The position numbers were made by a program, and so were the translations under genes. The notes beneath the pieces were generated by a model that saw only the letters and a list, made by a program, of their open reading frames with translations, was not told the origin of the DNA and searched no databases. This document shows, piece by piece, positions 1 to 8,423 of a stretch of 64,000 nt of DNA. The stretch's first letter is position 1, and the number at the start of each line of letters is the position of its first letter. The DNA is from Agromyces sp. G08B096 (GTDB taxonomy: Bacteria > Actinomycetota > Actinomycetes > Actinomycetales > Microbacteriaceae), in contig NZ_CP158374.1 in the NCBI RefSeq assembly GCF_040267705.1, positions 3,038,001 to 3,102,000 on the forward strand, given 5' to 3'.

Positions 1-992
1 TAGGCGAGCCGCTTGCCCGGGAACTTCTCGTGCACCGCCTCGGCGAAGCGGCGCGCCAGGTCGAGGTCGGGCTCGGCGGACTCGACCCAGAGCAGGTCGG
101 CGTACTCGGCGTACGCGAGGCCGCGCGCGATGACCGGCTCGATGCCGTTCCGCACCTCGTAGAAGCCCTCGGCGGTGCGCTCGCCCGTGACGAAGGGCCG
201 GTCGCGCTCGTCGTGGTCGCTCGTGAGCAGCGTCGCGGCGAGCGCGTCGGTGCGGGCGATGATGATGCTCGGCACGCCGGCGACGTCGGCCGCGAGACGC
301 GCCGCGTTGATCGTGCGGATGTGCTGGCTCGTCGGGATCAGCACCTTGCCGCCCATGTGCCCGCACTTCTTCTCGCTCGCGAGCTGATCCTCCCAGTGCA
401 CGCCCGCGGCTCCCGCCTCGATCATCTGGTGCATGAGCTCGTACGCGTTCAGCGGCCCGCCGAACCCGGCCTCCGCGTCGGCGACGATCGGCGCCATCCA
501 GTCGCCGCCGTGGACGGAGGACGCACCGGGCTGCGAGGCATCCGTCTCGATCTGGCCGGCGCGCAGGAGCGCGTTGTTGATACGGCGCACGACCGCGGGG
601 ACCGAGTTCGCGGGGTAGAGCGACTGGTCGGGGTAGGTCTGCCCGCTGAGATTCGCGTCGGCGGCGACCTGCCAGCCGGAGAGGTAGATGGCCTTGAGAC
701 CCGCGCGCACCTGCTGCACGGCCTGGTTGCCGGTCAGCGCACCGAGCGCGGCCGACCACTCCGGGTCCTCCATGCGCTCGAACGCGGTGCCGGTGTTGCG
801 CTGGATCTGCTCCCAGAGCCGCTCGGCGCCGCGGCGGGCGAGCGTGCGCTCCTCCCGGACGGGTCCGCGGAGGGCGATGACGTCCTCGGCGGTGTAGTCG
901 CGGCGGACGCCCTCCCAACGCGGGTCGGCATCCCACTCGAGCTGCAGTTCGGCAGCGGTCTGGGTCTGGTCGCCGGGGCGGGTGGTGCTCAT
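1..992 (-). CDS. aceA: Isocitrate lyase (3' end outside window)
   Basis: Cleaves isocitrate to glyoxylate and succinate, the first step of the cytoplasmic glyoxylate bypass used for growth on acetate and fatty acids. The visible 330 residues start [11 protein letters not shown] and carry the family signature KKCGHM at residues 208-213 (catalytic Cys210), preceded by the [13 protein letters not shown] and VHWEDQ metal/substrate regions. The family is usually about 430 residues, so roughly 100 C-terminal residues lie beyond the left edge. The ATG at 992 follows a purine-rich GAGGGAG stretch. A candidate RamB site lies about 110 bp upstream, and ramB itself is 4.7 kb away, so acetate-responsive control is likely (inference). 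Confidence 0.95.
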   Translation of the reverse strand, partial: MSTTRPGDQTQTAAELQLEWDADPRWEGVRRDYTAEDVIALRGPVREERTLARRGAERLWEQIQRNTGTAFERMEDPEWSAALGALTGNQAVQQVRAGLKAIYLSGWQVAADANLSGQTYPDQSLYPANSVPAVVRRINNALLRAGQIETDASQPGASSVHGGDWMAPIVADAEAGFGGPLNAYELMHQMIEAGAAGVHWEDQLASEKKCGHMGGKVLIPTSQHIRTINAARLAADVAGVPSIIIARTDALAATLLTSDHDERDRPFVTGERTAEGFYEVRNGIEPVIARGLAYAEYADLLWVESAEPDLDLARRFAEAVHEKFPGKRLA

Positions 993-1100
993 CGTCGAAG
1001 CTCCCTCGTGTCGTCGTGGCCCGGATGCGAGACCGCGTCCGGGGCGGTGTGCATTCAGCCTGCGGGCGCTCCGGTGGGGTCGACGACGATCCGAGGGGGT

Positions 1101-1118
1101 GAACTTCCCGGGTTCTTC
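1101..1118. promoter_or_regulatory. Candidate RamB operator upstream of aceA
   Basis: GAACTTCCCGGGTTCTTC lies 109-126 bp upstream of the aceA start. It differs from the 18-mer upstream of ramB (5680-5697) only in the three central bases, and both contain GAAC-N7-GTTC. The role is inferred from the shared sequence and from RamB being a known regulator of glyoxylate-cycle genes in related bacteria. Confidence 0.5.
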
Positions 1119-1174
1119 TGCGGCACGGAAGATTCCCGACCCGGCGCACCGGCCGGCCGGGCTTCGTGCGCCGA

Positions 1175-2221
1175 TCAGCCGCGCGAGGTTCCGTAGCGGG
1201 CTGCGAGCGCCTCCCCCAGCTCGGCGAGGCGCGCCCGGAGCGAGTCGGGTTCGACCACCTCGGCCACGGCGGCCCACGCCGCGAGCTTCGTGGCGAGCAC
1301 GGCTTCGGCCGGCGCCCGGGCGATCACCCGCACCCGCCCGTCGTCCGCCGTTCCGTCCAGTTCGGCGTCGCCGAGCCAGCCCCGGACTTCGTCCGCCGAG
1401 GCGGGGTCGACGAGCACGACGGCCCGCGCGCGCGAACGCGCCTCGGCGATGCCGGCGGATGCCTCGGCCCAGGCCTGCTCGAGCGAGAACGCGTCGGGCG
1501 GCTCGAAGGTCTCCTCGAGCGGCTCGACGTCCTGCATCCGGTCGAGGCGGTACGTGCGGCGCGCTGCGACCGCGTCGCCCGGCAGGTCGGCGCCGTCGGC
1601 CCGTGCCACGTCGGCCACGAGGTACCAGGTGCCGCCGTGGTCCACGAGTCCGAGCGGTCGCACGACGCGCTCGCGGTCGGACTCCGACCCCCACGCCCGG
1701 TAGCCGAACCGGATGACCCGACGCTCGACGACGGCTGCCTGGACGACGGCCAGGGACCGGGCACCGGCCGCACCCGCCGCACCGTCGCCGGCGCCGACGG
1801 TGGCGGTGGCGGTGGCGGTCGTGACGTCGAGCCGCCTCGCCCATCCGCCCGCTTCCGCGATCACCGCGCCGGCCGCCGCCTCGGCATCGGCGCGGAACGT
1901 CGCGGGCAGCGCACGGAGCACTTTGCGCAGGACCGAGCGACCCTCCGGACTGTCGCCGGCGCGCGGCCCGAGGAGCAGGAACAGCGAGCGCGCCTCGGCG
2001 GCGGTGAACCCGCTGAGGTCGGTGCGCCCGCCCCCGAGCAGCGACCAGCCGCCGCCGCGGCCGGGCTGCGGGTACACGGGGACGCCCGCGCCCGAGAGGG
2101 CCTCGAGGTCGCGCCGAGCGGTCGCGACCGAGATCTCGAGCTCCGCGGCGAGCTCCCGCGCGGTGACGCGACCCCGCGCCTGCATGAGCAGCAGGGTGGC
2201 CACGAGTCGGTCGGCGCGCAT
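1175..2221 (-). CDS. WYL-domain helix-turn-helix transcriptional regulator
   Basis: A 348-residue DNA-binding regulator of the DeoR/YafY-like WYL family. Residues 1-55 form the HTH ([14 protein letters not shown], then [20 protein letters not shown]), followed by the glycine-rich wing GRGGGWSL. The WYL ligand-sensing region is in the middle ([24 protein letters not shown]), with a C-terminal WCX-like extension. The ATG at 2221 is preceded by GGAGGAGA at good spacing; the open frame runs further upstream but has no support. It is divergent from a VOC protein with about 100 bp between them, a common pairing, and probably controls that promoter. The ligand is not predictable. Confidence 0.85.
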   Translation of the reverse strand: MRADRLVATLLLMQARGRVTARELAAELEISVATARRDLEALSGAGVPVYPQPGRGGGWSLLGGGRTDLSGFTAAEARSLFLLLGPRAGDSPEGRSVLRKVLRALPATFRADAEAAAGAVIAEAGGWARRLDVTTATATATVGAGDGAAGAAGARSLAVVQAAVVERRVIRFGYRAWGSESDRERVVRPLGLVDHGGTWYLVADVARADGADLPGDAVAARRTYRLDRMQDVEPLEETFEPPDAFSLEQAWAEASAGIAEARSRARAVVLVDPASADEVRGWLGDAELDGTADDGRVRVIARAPAEAVLATKLAAWAAVAEVVEPDSLRARLAELGEALAARYGTSRG

Positions 2222-2247
2222 CTCCCGATTCTCCTCCGAAAAGTAGT

Positions 2248-2266
2248 CAGAACGTGAGCACTTCTG
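2248..2266. promoter_or_regulatory. Inverted repeat between WYL regulator and VOC gene
   Basis: CAGAA-N9-TTCTG lies in the 102-bp divergent intergenic region, 27 bp before the WYL regulator and 58 bp before the VOC gene. It is the best dyad in this gap and is proposed as the WYL protein's operator (inference). Confidence 0.35.
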
Positions 2267-2323
2267 CGTTCGACCATGGATGCATCGGGTGACGACCGGT
2301 CGCCCCGACTGAAGGAGATCCCC

Positions 2324-2740
2324 ATGCTGCGAGGCATCGCCACCGCGAACTGCTATGTCGACGACCCGGCCGCGGCGGCCGCGTGGTACGCCGAGGTCCT
2401 CGGCATCGAGCCCTACTTCCATCGCGACGGTCCGGACGGACGCCCCGCGTACGTCGAGTTCCGCATCGGCGACCATCAGCAGGAGCTGGGGTTCATCGAC
2501 CGCCGGTTCGCTCCGGCGACGCTCGGAGAGGGACCGGCCGGCGCGATCGTCCACTGGCACGTCGACGACCTCGAGGGCTCGCTCGAGCGGCTCGTCTCGC
2601 TCGGCGCGACCGAACTCTCCCCGATCACCGAGCACGGGCCGGGGTTCGTCACCGCATCCGTCGTCGATCCGTTCGGTACCGTGCTCGGCATCATGACGAA
2701 CGTGCACTACCTCGCCCAGCTGGAGCCCGCAACGCCCTGA
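2324..2740 (+). CDS. VOC/glyoxalase superfamily protein
   Basis: A 138-residue single-domain vicinal oxygen chelate protein (cytoplasmic, no signal). It shows the paired beta-alpha-beta-beta-beta modules: CYVDDPAAAAAWYAEVLGIE at the N-terminus, then IVHWHVDDLEGSLERLVSLGA and VVDPFGTVLGIMTN at the C-terminus. Substrate cannot be assigned. The ATG at 2324 has GAAGGAGA immediately upstream; the longer frame from 2276 lacks a ribosome site. It lies opposite the WYL regulator and is followed after 55 bp by the F420 oxidoreductase, which has its own promoter. Confidence 0.85.
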   Translation: MLRGIATANCYVDDPAAAAAWYAEVLGIEPYFHRDGPDGRPAYVEFRIGDHQQELGFIDRRFAPATLGEGPAGAIVHWHVDDLEGSLERLVSLGATELSPITEHGPGFVTASVVDPFGTVLGIMTNVHYLAQLEPATP

Positions 2741-2795
2741 CGGCAGGCACCGCCCGCGCGTAGCGTGCACGTTCCGAGACGAACGGAGGCGTGAC

Positions 2796-3746
2796 ATGAC
2801 CCAGTACGGCTACAAGCTCGCGGCGGAGGGGTACGGCCCCGCGGAGCTCCGTCGGCAGGCGCGGCTCGCTGAGGAGGCCGGGTTCGACTTCGTCGAGATG
2901 AGCGATCACTACCATCCCTGGCTGGACTCGCAGGGGCATTCGCCGTTCGCGTGGACGGTGCTCGGCGCGATCGCCGCCGAGACCGAGCGCATCGGGCTCG
3001 CGACCGGTGTGACCTGCCCGACCGTGCGGTACCACCCGGCGATCATCGCGCAGGCCGCCGCGACCCTGCAGCTGGTCTCCGACGGACGATTCACCCTCGG
3101 GCTCGGCAGCGGCGAGCGGCTGAACGAGCACGTCGTCGGCCGGGGATTCCCGGCCGTGGCGGACCGGCAGGCGATGCTCCGCGAGGCGATCGAGATCATC
3201 CGGCTCCTCTGGGAGGGCGGTTACCAGTCGTACCGCGGCGAGTGGCTGGACCTCGAGGACGCCAGGGTCTTCGATCTGCCCGACATCCTGCCGCCCATCG
3301 CGGTGGCGGCCGGCGGGCCGAGCGCCGCGCGCCTCGCGGCGGAGCTCGGCGACGGCATGTTCGGCACCGAGCCGAAACCCGAGCTGCACGAGGCATACGA
3401 GTCCGCGGGCGGCACCGGGCCGCGGTACGGCGAGGTCGGTCTCGCGTGGGCGCCGACCGAAGCGGAGGCCATCGACGCCGCGTTCGCCTCCGCCCGGTGG
3501 TCGCTCACCGGCTGGAAGGTGATGAGCGAGCTGCCGAATCCGGCGAACTTCGAGGCATCCGCGTCGCTCGCGCGCAAGGAGGACATCTCGGCGGCGATGC
3601 CATGCGGTCCCGACGCGGCGCGCCACCTGGAGGCGATCCGCGAGTACGAGCAGGCGGGTTACGACCATGTGGTGCTGATGAACAACGGGCCCGACCCCGA
3701 GGGATTCATCCGCTTCTTCGCGGAGGAGCTGCGCCCCGCGCTCTGA
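2796..3746 (+). CDS. F420-dependent LLM-class oxidoreductase (TIGR03557/FGD-like)
   Basis: A 316-residue TIM-barrel oxidoreductase of the luciferase-like family, in the glucose-6-phosphate-dehydrogenase (FGD)-like branch that uses coenzyme F420. Diagnostic stretches are YKLAAEGYGPAELRRQARLA, FDFVEMSDHYHPWLDSQGHS, VTCPTVRYHPAIIAQAAATL, LGLGSGERLNEHVVGRGFP and IAVAAGGPSAARLAAELGDG. The length is typical and the enzyme is cytoplasmic. The substrate is unknown. The ATG at 2796 has GGAGG nine bases upstream, and a TAGCGT -10 box at 2761-2766 gives it its own promoter. Confidence 0.88.
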   Translation: MTQYGYKLAAEGYGPAELRRQARLAEEAGFDFVEMSDHYHPWLDSQGHSPFAWTVLGAIAAETERIGLATGVTCPTVRYHPAIIAQAAATLQLVSDGRFTLGLGSGERLNEHVVGRGFPAVADRQAMLREAIEIIRLLWEGGYQSYRGEWLDLEDARVFDLPDILPPIAVAAGGPSAARLAAELGDGMFGTEPKPELHEAYESAGGTGPRYGEVGLAWAPTEAEAIDAAFASARWSLTGWKVMSELPNPANFEASASLARKEDISAAMPCGPDAARHLEAIREYEQAGYDHVVLMNNGPDPEGFIRFFAEELRPAL

Positions 3747-3767
3747 ACCGCTCGCAGCACGGGCGTG

Positions 3768-3805
3768 ATACCTTGTAGCTCTAGGTACGTAGATCTTCAA
3801 GGTAT
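3768..3805. promoter_or_regulatory. 38-bp near-perfect palindrome upstream of padR
   Basis: Outer arms ATACCTTG (3768-3775) and CAAGGTAT (3798-3805) enclose CTAGGTACGTAG (3781-3792). Paired about the centre at 3786/3787, 16 of 19 base pairs match. It ends ten bases before the padR ATG and overlaps its ribosome site, so an autoregulatory PadR operator is likely (inference). Confidence 0.6.
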
Positions 3806-3814
3806 GGAGGCGCC

Positions 3815-4180
3815 ATGCGCATCGGCAAAGACCTCGTCGCAGCGGCCGCGACCCCGGTCGTGCTCGGCATCCTGGCCGACGGCGAGTCGTACGGGTACGC
3901 CATCCTCCAGCGCATCGCCGACCTCTCGGACGGCGAGCTGCAGTGGAGCGACGGCATGCTCTACCCGCTGCTGCACCGGCTCGAACGGCTCGGCCACATC
4001 GAGTCGGAGTGGCGGCAGTCCGACTCGGGCCGCGCGCGGAAGCACTACCGGCTGAGCGCGGCGGGCGCCGCCGCGCTCGCCGAGCAGCGCCGGCAGTGGA
4101 CCATCGTCGGCGACGTGCTGAACCGCGTCTGGCCGCCCGACGGCGGCCCTCGCGCGAGCCTCGCGTACGGACAGGGGTGA
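3815..4180 (+). CDS. PadR-family transcriptional regulator
   Basis: A 121-residue winged-helix repressor. PadR hallmarks are VVLGILADGESYGYAILQRI, LQWSDGMLYPLLHRLERLG and RKHYRLSAAGAAALAEQ. The C-terminal helix is short, the usual two-domain PadR-s1-like form. The ATG at 3815 follows ATGGAGG. It is immediately followed (5-bp gap) by the gene for a membrane protein with a permease-prefix domain; this two-gene unit is widespread in actinobacteria and usually autoregulated. A large palindrome covers the leader. Confidence 0.9.
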   Translation: MRIGKDLVAAAATPVVLGILADGESYGYAILQRIADLSDGELQWSDGMLYPLLHRLERLGHIESEWRQSDSGRARKHYRLSAAGAAALAEQRRQWTIVGDVLNRVWPPDGGPRASLAYGQG

Positions 4181-4185
4181 GCGCG

Positions 4186-5607
4186 ATGACGGATGCCACG
4201 CAGCAGACCCCCGGCACCGACGACCTCGAGGCGCTCATCGGCTCCTGGCGCGCGTGGATGCTCCGCCGCGACGCCGTGACCGAGGCCGATGTCGACGAGC
4301 TCGAGGGCCACCTGCGCGACCGGGTCGACGACCTGTCGGCCCGCGGCCTCTCGGGCGACGAGGCGTTCCTCGTCGCGGTGAAGCGGCTCGGCCGCATCGA
4401 CGACCTCGCCCGCGAGTACGCCCGCGAGCACTCCGAGCGGCTCTGGAAGCAGCTCGTGCTGGGCGACGCGCCGGCGAACGGCGGCCCGCGCGTTGGCGGC
4501 AGCGCGGGCACCGGATCCGCGCCGCGGCCGCGCCGGGCGACCGGCCTCGCGGTGGCGCTCGGACTCGGCGTCGGCGCCGGCCTCGCGATCAAGGCGCCCT
4601 CCCTCGCCGGGCTCGACCTCGCGAGCGACCCGTCGTTCTTCCTTCGCAACGCGGTGCTCCTCGTGCTGCCGTTCCTCGCGGCGTACTTCGCCTGGCAGCG
4701 CCGGCTCGCCCTCGTGCCGGCCGCCGTGGTCGCGGGCTCGTTCGTGCTCGCGGCCGTCGTGCTGAACGCGTTCCCGTTCGACCCGATGGGCGCCACCGAG
4801 GTGCTCGCCTCGATCCACGCGGCGGTCGCACTGTGGCTGGTGACGGGGCTCGCCTACAGCGGCGGCGAGTGGCGCGGCGAGCGGCCCCGGATGGACTTCG
4901 TGCGCTTCAGCGGGGAGTGGTTCGTCTACTTCGTGCTCCTCGCGCTCGGCGGCGGGGCGCTTTCCGGCCTCACCATCGCGGTCTTCGCGGCGATCGGCGT
5001 CGACGTCTCGTGGTTCGTGCTCGACTGGGTGCTGCCGTGCGGCGCGGCCGGCGCGGTGCTCGTGGCGGCGTGGCTCGTGGAGGCGAAGCAGCGGGTGATC
5101 GAGAACATCGCCCCGGTGCTCACCAAGGTCTTCACCCCGCTCGTCACGGTCATGATGCTCGCCCTCATCGTGGCGGCCCTCGTGCAGTGGAACCTCGTCG
5201 ACGCGAGCCGCGACCTGCTGATCGCCTTCGACCTCGTGCTCATCGTCGTGGTCGCGCTGCTCGTCTACTCGATCTCGGCGCGCGACCCGCTCGCGGCGCC
5301 CGGCTGGTTCGACCGGCTGCAGGTGCTCATGCTCGCGAGCGCGCTCGTCGTGGACGTCGTCGTGCTCATCGCGATGATCGGTCGCACCGGCGAGTTCGGC
5401 TTCAGCGCGAACAAGACCGCGTCGCTCGGCCTGAACCTCATCCTCGCGGCGAACCTCGCCCGGGCGCTGTGGCTGCAGCTCGGCTTCGTGCGCGGCCGTC
5501 GCGGGTTCGGCGCGGTCGAGCGCTGGCAGATGTCGTACCTGCCGGTCTACCTCGCATGGGCGGCGATCGTCGTGCTGGCCTTCCCGCCGGTCTTCGACTT
5601 CGCCTGA
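4186..5607 (+). CDS. Permease-prefix-domain multi-pass membrane protein
   Basis: A 473-residue protein. Residues 1-90 resemble the permease prefix domain 1/DUF1700-like helical region (LIGSWRAWMLRRDAVTEADV, VDELEGHLRDRVDDLSARGL, AVKRLGRIDDLAREYA). A short linker is followed by about ten hydrophobic segments from residue 125 to the end. It is cotranscribed with padR. The ATG at 4186 is chosen because of the GGGGTGA just upstream; an in-frame GTG at 4177 overlapping the padR stop is an alternative adding three residues. Transport or signalling function is unknown. Confidence 0.75.
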   Translation: MTDATQQTPGTDDLEALIGSWRAWMLRRDAVTEADVDELEGHLRDRVDDLSARGLSGDEAFLVAVKRLGRIDDLAREYAREHSERLWKQLVLGDAPANGGPRVGGSAGTGSAPRPRRATGLAVALGLGVGAGLAIKAPSLAGLDLASDPSFFLRNAVLLVLPFLAAYFAWQRRLALVPAAVVAGSFVLAAVVLNAFPFDPMGATEVLASIHAAVALWLVTGLAYSGGEWRGERPRMDFVRFSGEWFVYFVLLALGGGALSGLTIAVFAAIGVDVSWFVLDWVLPCGAAGAVLVAAWLVEAKQRVIENIAPVLTKVFTPLVTVMMLALIVAALVQWNLVDASRDLLIAFDLVLIVVVALLVYSISARDPLAAPGWFDRLQVLMLASALVVDVVVLIAMIGRTGEFGFSANKTASLGLNLILAANLARALWLQLGFVRGRRGFGAVERWQMSYLPVYLAWAAIVVLAFPPVFDFA

Positions 5608-5636
5608 ACGATCCGCGATCTTCGCGGCACGAACGG

Positions 5637-5671
5637 CGACGAGGATGCCTCTGCCCGGGGCATCCTCGTCG
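5637..5671 (+). terminator. Hairpin terminator after permease-prefix gene
   Basis: A perfect 13-bp stem, CGACGAGGATGCC pairing with GGCATCCTCGTCG around a 9-nt loop, begins 30 bases after the upstream stop codon. No T-tract follows, as is common in very GC-rich actinobacteria. It belongs to the GGATGCC-cored hairpin family of this window. Confidence 0.7.
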
Positions 5672-5679
5672 TCGTTACA

Positions 5680-5697
5680 GAACTTCCGCAGTTCTTC
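5680..5697. promoter_or_regulatory. Candidate RamB operator in the ramB promoter
   Basis: GAACTTCCGCAGTTCTTC contains the dyad AGAACT-N5-AGTTCT and ends three bases before the ramB -35 box. Fifteen of 18 bases match the element upstream of aceA (1101-1118). Autoregulation of ramB is inferred. Confidence 0.5.
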
Positions 5698-5700
5698 CGT

Positions 5701-5729
5701 TTGCGGCGCCGGGGAGCCCGTGTGACCAT
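5701..5729 (+). promoter_or_regulatory. Leaderless promoter of ramB
   Basis: TTGCGG (5701-5706), a 17-bp spacer and GACCAT (5724-5729) are followed by six bases and then the ramB ATG, which predicts transcription starting at or beside the start codon. No Shine-Dalgarno is suitably placed. Confidence 0.5.
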
Positions 5730-5735
5730 CGAGGC

Positions 5736-7244
5736 ATGGTCATCGCGGATCGAACCGGCACGGAGGCGCTCCACGCGCGCGCCGAGACCGAGCCCGAGAC
5801 CTCGGCGGGCGAGGTCGATGCCCTCACGCTCGGCCGACGCATCCGCGACCGTCGCACCGCGATCGGGATGACCCTCGGCCAGCTCGCCACCGCGATCGAC
5901 CGCGCGCCGTCGCAGGTCAGCGCGATCGAGAACGGCAAGCGCGAGCCGCGACTGTCGATGCTGCGCACCATCGCCCTCGCGCTCGGCACCACCGCCGATG
6001 AGCTGCTGCGGCCGGATGCCCCGTCGGAGCGGGCCGCCCTCGAGATCGCCGTCGAACGCGCGCAGCGGGGTCCGGTGTTCCAGGCGCTGGGCCTCGCGCC
6101 CTTCCGGGTCTCCAAGACGATGAGCGACCAGACGCTCGAGACGATCCTCGCGCTGCACCACGAGATCGACCGGCTGCACCGCGAGCGGGCGGCGACGCCG
6201 GAGGAGGCTCGGCGGGCGAACGCCGAACTCCGCGCCGAAATGCGCGCCCGGGACAACTTCTCCCCCGAGCTGGAGGCGAAGGCGGCCGAGCTGCTCGACG
6301 CCGTCGGCCACGCCGGGGGCCCCGTGTCGCACCAGCTCGTCGCCGACCTCGCGAACCACCTTGGGTTCTCGCTGCACTACGTCGGCGACCTGCCGCATTC
6401 CACCCGCTCGGTGACCGACAAACGCCATGGCCGCATCTACCTGCCGACCCAGCAGTCGCCCTCGCGGGACTCGCGCTCGCCCATCCTGCAGGCCCTCGCC
6501 TCGCACGTGCTCGGGCACGAGGAGCCGTCGAGCTATGGCGACTTCCTGCGCCAGCGCATCGAGACGAACTACCTCACGGCCGCGATCCTGCTGCCCGAGC
6601 AGGCGGCGGTGCGCTTCCTCACGGAGGCGAAGAACCTCAGGCGCATCTCCATGGAGGAGCTCCGCGACCACTTCGCCGTCTCATACGAGACCGCCGCGCA
6701 CCGATTCACGAACCTGGCGACGGCCCGCCTCGGCATCCCCGTCCACTTCATGAAGGTGCACGAGTCGGGCACGATCATCAAGGCGTACGAGAACGACCGC
6801 GTGCGGTTCCCCTCCGATGCACTCGGCGCCGTCGAGGGCACGACCGTGTGCCGCAACTGGACCGCACGCACGGTTTTCGACGTCGAAGACCGGTTCAGCC
6901 CCTGGTACCAGTACACCGACACCCCGTCGGGCACGTTCTGGTGCACTTCCCGCATCGAGAAGGCGAAGGAGGGCGAGTACTCGGTCTCGGTCGGCGTGCC
7001 GTTCGAGCACGTGAAGTGGTTCCGCGGCCGCGAGACACCGCATCGGGCGGTGTCGCGCTGCCCCGACGAGTCCTGCTGCCGGCGGGCGCCCGATGCGCTC
7101 GCCGAGACGTGGGCGGATGCCTCGTGGCCGGCCGCCCGCACGCCGACGAGCCTCCTCGCGGCCCTGCCGACGGGAACGTTCCCGGGCGTGGACCAGACCG
7201 AGGTCTACCAGTTCCTGGAGGCGCACGCGCCGCGCGAGCCGTGA
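5736..7244 (+). CDS. ramB: RamB-type regulator of acetate metabolism (XRE HTH + ImmA/IrrE-like + DUF2083)
   Basis: A 502-residue member of the short-chain fatty-acyl regulator family, which in Corynebacterium and Mycobacterium controls aceA, aceB and related genes. The XRE-type HTH is at about residues 30-90 (LGRRIRDRRTAIGMTLGQLA, APSQVSAIENGKREPRLSML). An ImmA/IrrE-like region follows with a degenerate HExxH-like segment LASHVLGHEE. The C-terminal half carries the conserved Cys/Trp-rich region (VCRNWTARTVFD, WYQYTDTPSGTFWC, CPDESCCRRAPDA). The aceA gene 4.7 kb away with a matching upstream element supports the assignment. An alternative is another paralogue of the same family. Confidence 0.85.
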   Translation: MVIADRTGTEALHARAETEPETSAGEVDALTLGRRIRDRRTAIGMTLGQLATAIDRAPSQVSAIENGKREPRLSMLRTIALALGTTADELLRPDAPSERAALEIAVERAQRGPVFQALGLAPFRVSKTMSDQTLETILALHHEIDRLHRERAATPEEARRANAELRAEMRARDNFSPELEAKAAELLDAVGHAGGPVSHQLVADLANHLGFSLHYVGDLPHSTRSVTDKRHGRIYLPTQQSPSRDSRSPILQALASHVLGHEEPSSYGDFLRQRIETNYLTAAILLPEQAAVRFLTEAKNLRRISMEELRDHFAVSYETAAHRFTNLATARLGIPVHFMKVHESGTIIKAYENDRVRFPSDALGAVEGTTVCRNWTARTVFDVEDRFSPWYQYTDTPSGTFWCTSRIEKAKEGEYSVSVGVPFEHVKWFRGRETPHRAVSRCPDESCCRRAPDALAETWADASWPAARTPTSLLAALPTGTFPGVDQTEVYQFLEAHAPREP

Positions 7245-7247
7245 CGC

Positions 7248-7278
7248 ATTGCATGCACTATTCTCTATTGCATGCAAT
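7248..7278. promoter_or_regulatory. Twin palindromic GntR operator
   Basis: ATTGCATGCACT (7248-7259) and the perfect palindrome ATTGCATGCAAT (7267-7278) lie 19 bp apart start to start. They begin four bases after the ramB stop and end nine bases before the GntR start. The TTGCATGCAA core resembles operators of FCD-type GntR repressors, so autoregulation of the GntR-OsmC operon is likely (inference). Confidence 0.6.
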
Positions 7279-7287
7279 ACTGACGGC

Positions 7288-7923
7288 ATGGCCACCGTCA
7301 CCGACGCACTGCGCGACCTCGTCATCCGCGGCGCCTTCGACGACGCCGACCGGGTGAGCGAGAGCGCCATCGCCGAGCGACTGGGCGTCAGCCGCACCCC
7401 GGTGCGGGAGGCGCTGCAACGTCTCGAAGCGGAAGGGCTCGTCTTCGCCCAAGGCCGAGGCGTGCGGGTCCGGCGCCGATCGCCCGCCGAGCTCCGTGAG
7501 GTGTTCGAGGCGCGCGCCGCGCTCGATGCCGCCGCGGCCGCCCGGCTCGCCCGGTTGCAGCGCGAGGGGCTCCTGGCGCCGGCGCACCTCGCCGAGCTCG
7601 ACCGACTCGCCGAGGAGACCGACGCGGCGACCCGAGCCGGCGACCTCGCCCTCGCGACGACCCGCAACCGCCGGTTCCACGAGCACGTCGCCGAGCTCGC
7701 GGGCAACGCGGTCATCGCCCAGACCCTCGCGCGCTTCTGGGATCAGATCGAGATCTCTACGCGCGCCGAACTCCACCGCCCCGCCCGCGTCCGCGCGGTC
7801 CACGACGAGCACCTCGCACTGCTCCGAGCCATCCGCGCCGGCGACGCGCGCACCGCCGCCGCGGTCGCCGAGCACCACGCGCTGGACACCAGCACCATCA
7901 CCGAACCCCAGGAGGCCCCATGA
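7288..7923 (+). CDS. GntR-family (FCD) transcriptional regulator
   Basis: A 211-residue regulator. Residues 1-65 form the GntR winged helix (ATVTDALRDLVIRGAF, SESAIAERLGVSRTPVREAL, RLEAEGLVFAQGRGVRV). Residues 75-205 are an FCD ligand domain, with metal-coordinating residues likely in RNRRFHEHVAELAGN and the late histidines of VAEHHALDT. No ribosome site precedes the ATG at 7288, so leaderless expression is possible. Its stop overlaps the start of the osmC gene (ATGA), so the two are translated together. Two TTGCATGCAA palindromes cover the promoter. Confidence 0.88.
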   Translation: MATVTDALRDLVIRGAFDDADRVSESAIAERLGVSRTPVREALQRLEAEGLVFAQGRGVRVRRRSPAELREVFEARAALDAAAAARLARLQREGLLAPAHLAELDRLAEETDAATRAGDLALATTRNRRFHEHVAELAGNAVIAQTLARFWDQIEISTRAELHRPARVRAVHDEHLALLRAIRAGDARTAAAVAEHHALDTSTITEPQEAP

Positions 7924-8402
7924 CCCGCGACCACCACTACGCCATCGAGCTCGCCTGGACCGGCAACGACGGCGACGGCAACCGCAGCTACCGCGGCTAC
8001 CGCCGCGACCACGTACTGTCCGCGCCCGGGCTGCCGGACATCCCCGGCTCCTCCGACCCCTCGTTCCGGGGCGATCCCGCGCGCTGGAATCCCGAGCAGC
8101 TGCTCGTCGCCTCCATCGCCCAGTGCCACCTGCTCTGGTATCTGCACCTCGCGTCGACGGCCGGGGTCGTCGTGACCGCGTACGAGGATGCGCCCACGGG
8201 CACCATGGGCGAGGAGCCGGGCGGAGCGGGCGCGTTCAGCGAGGTGACCCTGCGACCGCGGGTCACGATCAGCGCCGAGAGCGACCCCGAGGCCGCGGCG
8301 GCCGTGCACGAGCGGGTCGGCGACTTCTGCTTCATCGCGCGGTCGGTGAACTTCCCGATCCGCCACGAGCCCGTCATCCTCGTCGAGGGCGGGCAGGCCT
8401 GA
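7920..8402 (+). CDS. OsmC-family protein
   Basis: A 160-residue OsmC/Ohr-fold protein, a family that includes thiol-dependent hydroperoxide reductases. The two conserved cysteines appear in the expected contexts: NPEQLLVASIAQCHLLWYLH and VGDFCFIARSVNFPI. An unusual feature is a GTMGEEPGGAGAFSEVTLRP segment before the second helix. It overlaps the GntR gene by four bases and is probably its target. A peroxide or electrophile detoxification role is inferred from family and partner. Confidence 0.85.
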   Translation: MTRDHHYAIELAWTGNDGDGNRSYRGYRRDHVLSAPGLPDIPGSSDPSFRGDPARWNPEQLLVASIAQCHLLWYLHLASTAGVVVTAYEDAPTGTMGEEPGGAGAFSEVTLRPRVTISAESDPEAAAAVHERVGDFCFIARSVNFPIRHEPVILVEGGQA

Positions 8403-8423
8403 TCGCTCCACTGCGCCTGCCGG

